In this document: in pieces, positions 61,114-64,000 of the stretch
Numbering within the stretch: position 1 is the stretch's first letter
Layout of the letters: each line of letters opens with the position of its first letter
From: an uncultured Oscillospiraceae bacterium
GTDB lineage: Bacteria; Bacillota; Clostridia; Oscillospirales; Oscillospiraceae
Length of the DNA: 64,000 nucleotides
NCBI GenBank assembly: GCA_944385035.1
Contig: CALWVV010000003.1
Coordinates: forward strand, 124,001-188,000
Reading direction: 5' to 3'
The notes under the pieces: model-generated
Seen by the model: the letters and a program-made list of their open reading frames with translations, nothing else
The model's database searches: none
Told to the model about the DNA's origin: nothing
Position numbers and translations under genes: made by a program

Positions 61114-61260
61114 TGTGTTCTCCTTTCTGGAAGCTGCATATTTTGTGCCTTCGTCAACCCCTGCAAACGCACTTCCGTCTGTGCAGGAACACATCTTTGC
61201 GTTTTGCCTGCAAAAGGAAGGTATATTTTCCACGAATTCTCCTTTTTCTGCATTTTCTTG

Positions 61261-61272
61261 GAACGTTTGTTT
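61261..61272. promoter_or_regulatory. LexA (SOS) box
   Basis: GAACGTTTGTTT, 7 of 8 defined bases of the Gram-positive GAAC-N4-GTTC site, overlapping the first two bases of the lexA -35 box. Autorepression is expected. Confidence 0.65.
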
Positions 61273-61299
61273 GACATTTTGATGAAAGTATGATATACT
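61271..61299 (+). promoter_or_regulatory. Promoter of lexA
   Basis: TTGACA (61271-61276), 17-bp spacer, TATACT (61294-61299). Confidence 0.88.
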
Positions 61300-61351
61300 T
61301 TTTCCACAAAAGCTGTCAATATCCCCTCTCGCTTGGAAAGGAGCTGCTCTC

Positions 61352-61969
61352 ATGGCCAATTTAACCCGAAAACAGCAGCAAATTTATGATTATATCCTGT
61401 CCTTCACCTCAGAGCATGGATACCCTCCCTCTGTCCGGGAAATCGGCTCGGCCATGGGGCTCAAATCCCCCTCCACCGTCCACTTCCACATGAAGGGGCT
61501 GGAGGAGGCAGGTGTTATTGTCAAAGCCGAGGGCAAGACCCGAGCCATTTCCCTGCCCGGCGTGTCACTGGGCCCGGTGGCAGAGGAGCAGGATCCCCAC
61601 GCCAACCAGATCCCTGTGGTGGGCAATGTGGCCGCCGGCTCCCCCATTCTGGCTCAGGAGTGTATCGAAGACTACCTCACCTTTGACACCCAGGGGTTGT
61701 CCGGAGAGCACTTTGCCCTGCGTGTGCGGGGCGAGTCTATGTTAAACGCCGGCATTCTTCCCGGTGACCTGGTGGTGGTTCACCGCCAGCAGGAGGCTCA
61801 CAACGGTGAAATTGTCGTAGCCCTCTTTGAAGACGAGGCCACCGTCAAAACCTATCAGCTTCGGGATGGTCACGTGTGGCTCATGCCCGAAAACCCGGAG
61901 TATCTGCCCATCGACGGTGCCACTGCCGAGATCATTGGAAAAGTGGTGGCCGTGGTGCGCCGCTATTAA
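61352..61969 (+). CDS. lexA: LexA repressor
   Basis: 205 residues behind AAAGGAG. N-terminal winged helix (TRKQQQIYDYILSFTSEHGY, PPSVREIGSAMGLKSPSTV), the self-cleavage Ala-Gly in GNVAAGSPILA, catalytic Ser in GESMLNAGILPGD and Lys in ALFEDEATVKTY. Represses the SOS regulon until RecA-stimulated cleavage. Divergent from guaD, with a LexA-box-like site at its promoter. Confidence 0.97.
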   Translation: MANLTRKQQQIYDYILSFTSEHGYPPSVREIGSAMGLKSPSTVHFHMKGLEEAGVIVKAEGKTRAISLPGVSLGPVAEEQDPHANQIPVVGNVAAGSPILAQECIEDYLTFDTQGLSGEHFALRVRGESMLNAGILPGDLVVVHRQQEAHNGEIVVALFEDEATVKTYQLRDGHVWLMPENPEYLPIDGATAEIIGKVVAVVRRY

Positions 61970-61980
61970 AGTATGTCATA

Positions 61981-62016
61981 AAAACCGCCTGTTCCAATGG
62001 AACAGGCGGTTTTTTT
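61981..62016. terminator. Bidirectional terminator after lexA
   Basis: AAAACCGCCTGTTCC and GGAACAGGCGGTTTT with a 4-6 nt loop, followed by more T. Confidence 0.92.
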
Positions 62017-62581
62017 AAAATTGAAATACTACGCCCACCACAGCCGCCATGGCAATAAACGCCACAGGGTGTATTTTCTTCAGCAACTTATGCTGCATAG
62101 CCAGGAAAATCACAACCGACAGTAACATAACCGGCCAGTGGAAGGAAATCTCATGCTGGGACGTACCGCCCACCGTCCAGAACACCGTCATGGCCACCGA
62201 CAGCCCCGCAGAAGCGATCAGGGCCGTGGAGGCCGGGCGCAGGCCGTAGAACACCGCATCCACCGTTTTGGACTGGCGGAATTTCTGCAAAAATCCCGCA
62301 ATGATAATAATGACCACAATCGAGGGCGTGATGAGACCCAGTGTTGCAATCACGGCCCCTGGAATCCCGGAGATGGAATAGCCCACAAAGGTGGCCATAT
62401 TCACGCCCATGGGGCCGGGGGTGGATTCCGATACCGCGATCATGGTGGACAGCTGTGCATTGGTAAACCATCCAGTCTTTTCCCCCATACTCTGAAGGAA
62501 GGGCACGGTGGCCAGTCCTCCTCCTACGGAGAACAGCCCCACCTTCGCAAATTCATAAAACAGCAGCAGCAGTTTGATCAT
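62015..62581 (-). CDS. Chromate transporter, short-chain half (second gene)
   Basis: 188 residues, about five helices. CHR-family pattern: FYEFAKVGLFSVGGGLATVP, TPGPMGVNMATFVGYSISG, GAVIATLGLITPSIVVI. Single-domain ChrA proteins come in pairs that form a functional heterodimer. Its ATG overlaps the preceding stop (62578-62581). Family members export chromate; the natural substrate in a gut anaerobe may differ. Confidence 0.92.
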   Translation of the reverse strand: MIKLLLLFYEFAKVGLFSVGGGLATVPFLQSMGEKTGWFTNAQLSTMIAVSESTPGPMGVNMATFVGYSISGIPGAVIATLGLITPSIVVIIIIAGFLQKFRQSKTVDAVFYGLRPASTALIASAGLSVAMTVFWTVGGTSQHEISFHWPVMLLSVVIFLAMQHKLLKKIHPVAFIAMAAVVGVVFQF

Positions 62582-63186
62582 TTGCCCTCCCCTCCCTTCG
62601 CCAGGCTGTACAGGCGGCGGGCCGTGTAGCCCACTACGCCGGACAGGATAATGAGTCCGGCGGGAGAAAGGATGAAGCTGAACACCATCCCCAGGGGAGT
62701 ACCGCTGTCAATGGAAATCAGGCCGCTTCCCTGTGCCAGAAGCAGCACGCCCACAAAAATGCCTACCGACACAAAATCCTTCAGGTTGGTCTTCCCCAGC
62801 TTTACAACGCTGGAGGCAATGAGTGCCACTACCGCAGCGTTGATGCCCACCAGAGCGTGCTGAACCACCGGATATTGGTCAAATTGGGAAAGAAAAGCGG
62901 CAATGATGGTGATGATCACCACAGAAGGAAATACAACGCCCAGAGTGGCGATGATCCCACCTAAGATTCCCTTATATTTAAAGCCGATAAATGTGGCGGT
63001 GTTCACCGCAATAATACCAGGGGTACACTGCCCCACAGCGTAGTAATCCGTGAGTTCCTCGTCCGTGGCCCAGTTCTTCTTCTCCACCACTTCCCGCTGG
63101 AGGATGGGCAGCATGGCATAGCCACCGCCGAAAGTGCAGGCTCCCATTTTGGCAAAGGTCAGAAACAAGTCCAAATAAATATTCAA
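62578..63186 (-). CDS. Chromate transporter, short-chain half (first gene)
   Basis: 202 residues starting at TTG 63186 behind AGAGGGCG. Pattern equivalent to its partner: LFLTFAKMGACTFGGGYAML, REVVEKKNWATDEELTDYYA, CTPGIIAVNTATFIGFKYKG. The two halves are homologous but oppositely arranged in the membrane in known pairs. Separated from ychF by 12 nt, so it could share its transcript. Confidence 0.92.
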   Translation of the reverse strand: MNIYLDLFLTFAKMGACTFGGGYAMLPILQREVVEKKNWATDEELTDYYAVGQCTPGIIAVNTATFIGFKYKGILGGIIATLGVVFPSVVIITIIAAFLSQFDQYPVVQHALVGINAAVVALIASSVVKLGKTNLKDFVSVGIFVGVLLLAQGSGLISIDSGTPLGMVFSFILSPAGLIILSGVVGYTARRLYSLAKGGEGK

Positions 63187-63198
63187 GAAAACGCCCTC

Positions 63199-64000
63199 TT
63201 ATACGTTGAACCGGAACAGGATGATATCTCCATCCTGCACTACATATTCCTTACCCTCAGAGCGAATCAGCCCCTTCTCTCTGGCCCCGTTCATAGAACC
63301 GCAGGCCATCAGGTCCTCATAAGAGACCACCTCGGCCCGGATAAAGCCCCGCTCAAAATCAGAGTGGATCTTACCCGCCGCCTGGGGAGCTTTGGTGCCC
63401 TTCTTGATGGTCCAGGCCCGGCACTCATCCTCCCCGGAAGTGAGGTAGGAGATAAGCCCCAGCAGCGTATAGCTGGCCTTCACCAGCCGGTCCAGGCCAG
63501 ATTCCGCCACCCCCAGATCGTCCAGGAACATTTTCTTCTCTTCCCCGTCCAGTTCAGCGATTTCTGCCTCCAGCTTCGCGCACACAGGGATGACCTGTGC
63601 CCCCTGCTCAGCGGCCCGCTCCTCCACCTGGCGGTAGTAGGCCACAGACTCCGGATCCGAGAAGCCAGCCTCGTCCAGGTTGGCCGCGTAGATGACAGGC
63701 TTCAGGGACAGCAGCTCACAGTCGGGATACTCCCCGGCGATATCCGCTCCCTCATAGGACCGGGCAGACTTGCCATCGTTGAGCCACTCCCGCAGCCCCT
63801 CAAAGTCTTCCACTTCCTGGAGGAACTTCTTGTCCCCCTTGGCCGCCTTCTTGGCCTTGTCAATGCGCCGCTCCACCATCTCCAGGTCGGCCATCACCAA
63901 CTCCAGATCAATGGTGTCAATGTCCCGGATGGGATCGGTAGACCCCTCCACATGGATCACATTGTCATCGTCAAAGCAGCGCACCACATGGACAATGGCG
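63199..64000 (-). CDS. ychF: Redox-regulated ATPase YchF (C-terminal part)
   Basis: The gene continues past the right edge; the P-loop end is missing. Visible features: [19 protein letters not shown] (the G3-G4 region of YchF), [20 protein letters not shown], a coiled-coil arm, [15 protein letters not shown] (nucleotide-specificity SAK-like motif), and the TGS domain at the end ([40 protein letters not shown]). It binds ATP and associates with ribosomes, linked to stress responses. About 267 of the usual 363-366 residues are present. Confidence 0.96.
   Translation of the reverse strand, partial: AIVHVVRCFDDDNVIHVEGSTDPIRDIDTIDLELVMADLEMVERRIDKAKKAAKGDKKFLQEVEDFEGLREWLNDGKSARSYEGADIAGEYPDCELLSLKPVIYAANLDEAGFSDPESVAYYRQVEERAAEQGAQVIPVCAKLEAEIAELDGEEKKMFLDDLGVAESGLDRLVKASYTLLGLISYLTSGEDECRAWTIKKGTKAPQAAGKIHSDFERGFIRAEVVSYEDLMACGSMNGAREKGLIRSEGKEYVVQDGDIILFRFNV

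Overview
The window looks like the chromosome of a fairly GC-rich, Gram-positive Clostridia bacterium, most likely a gut Oscillospiraceae of the Flavonifractor/Intestinimonas/Oscillibacter type. This rests on the gene repertoire (HrcA/CIRCE heat-shock operon, LexA, NADP-type glutamate dehydrogenase, rubrerythrin and flavin reductase-rubredoxin, ThiT with a TPP riboswitch, BlaI/M56 pair), strong AGGAGG-type ribosome binding sites, and TTGACA/TATAAT promoters. Genus is inference; no 16S gene is present.

Left end, 1 to about 5,836: an AT-richer accessory segment that reads as part of an integrated mobile element. It holds the end of a tyrosine recombinase, a truncated SprT-like gene, a small membrane peptide, three tandem genes sharing a two-helix + SHOCT N-terminus but with different C-termini (leucine-rich repeats, polytopic membrane domain, zinc ribbon), a divergent XRE regulator with two 18-bp palindromic operators, a 94-bp perfect-armed hairpin, and a gene interrupted by two in-frame TAG codons behind an intact ribosome binding site. 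The segment stops inside a tRNA-Val(CAC) whose 5' acceptor strand has been replaced, which marks the probable right attachment junction.

5,837 to about 10,570: a minus-strand phage-derived module (108-aa protein, 192-aa protein, 54-aa overlapping protein, Ig-like protein, 125-aa protein, collagen-like fibre, holin, amidase) without head, terminase or integrase genes.

10,570 to 34,000: core and metabolic genes: HAD phosphatase, TPP-riboswitch-controlled thiT, ylmH, DUF896, DegV, an SLC13/ArsB-like permease with a cytidylate-kinase-like gene, split TauE/SafE exporter, LysE exporter, copA-csoR with a CsoR box, AI-2E/YtvI-type permease, HtrA protease, DEAD-box helicase, GNAT, gdhA, a YtcJ-like amidohydrolase, a MATE exporter and prfC.

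33,890 to 41,000: the rpmG-secE-nusG-rplK-rplA operon (without rplJL), a CorC/HlyC-type CBS protein, and two sigma/anti-sigma modules, one with a broken sigma gene.

41,000 to 64,000: flavin reductase-rubredoxin, asnB, a BlaI/M56 metalloprotease pair, trmB, a CPA2 antiporter, hrcA-grpE-dnaK-dnaJ, a MATE exporter with a cysteine desulfurase, thiN, smpB, a peptidyl-prolyl isomerase and ssrA. SmpB and tmRNA, the two trans-translation partners, lie about 0.8 kb apart; ssrA is flanked by structured repeats that show compensatory changes. Then come rubrerythrin, guanine deaminase divergent from lexA, a split chromate transporter and the C-terminal part of ychF.
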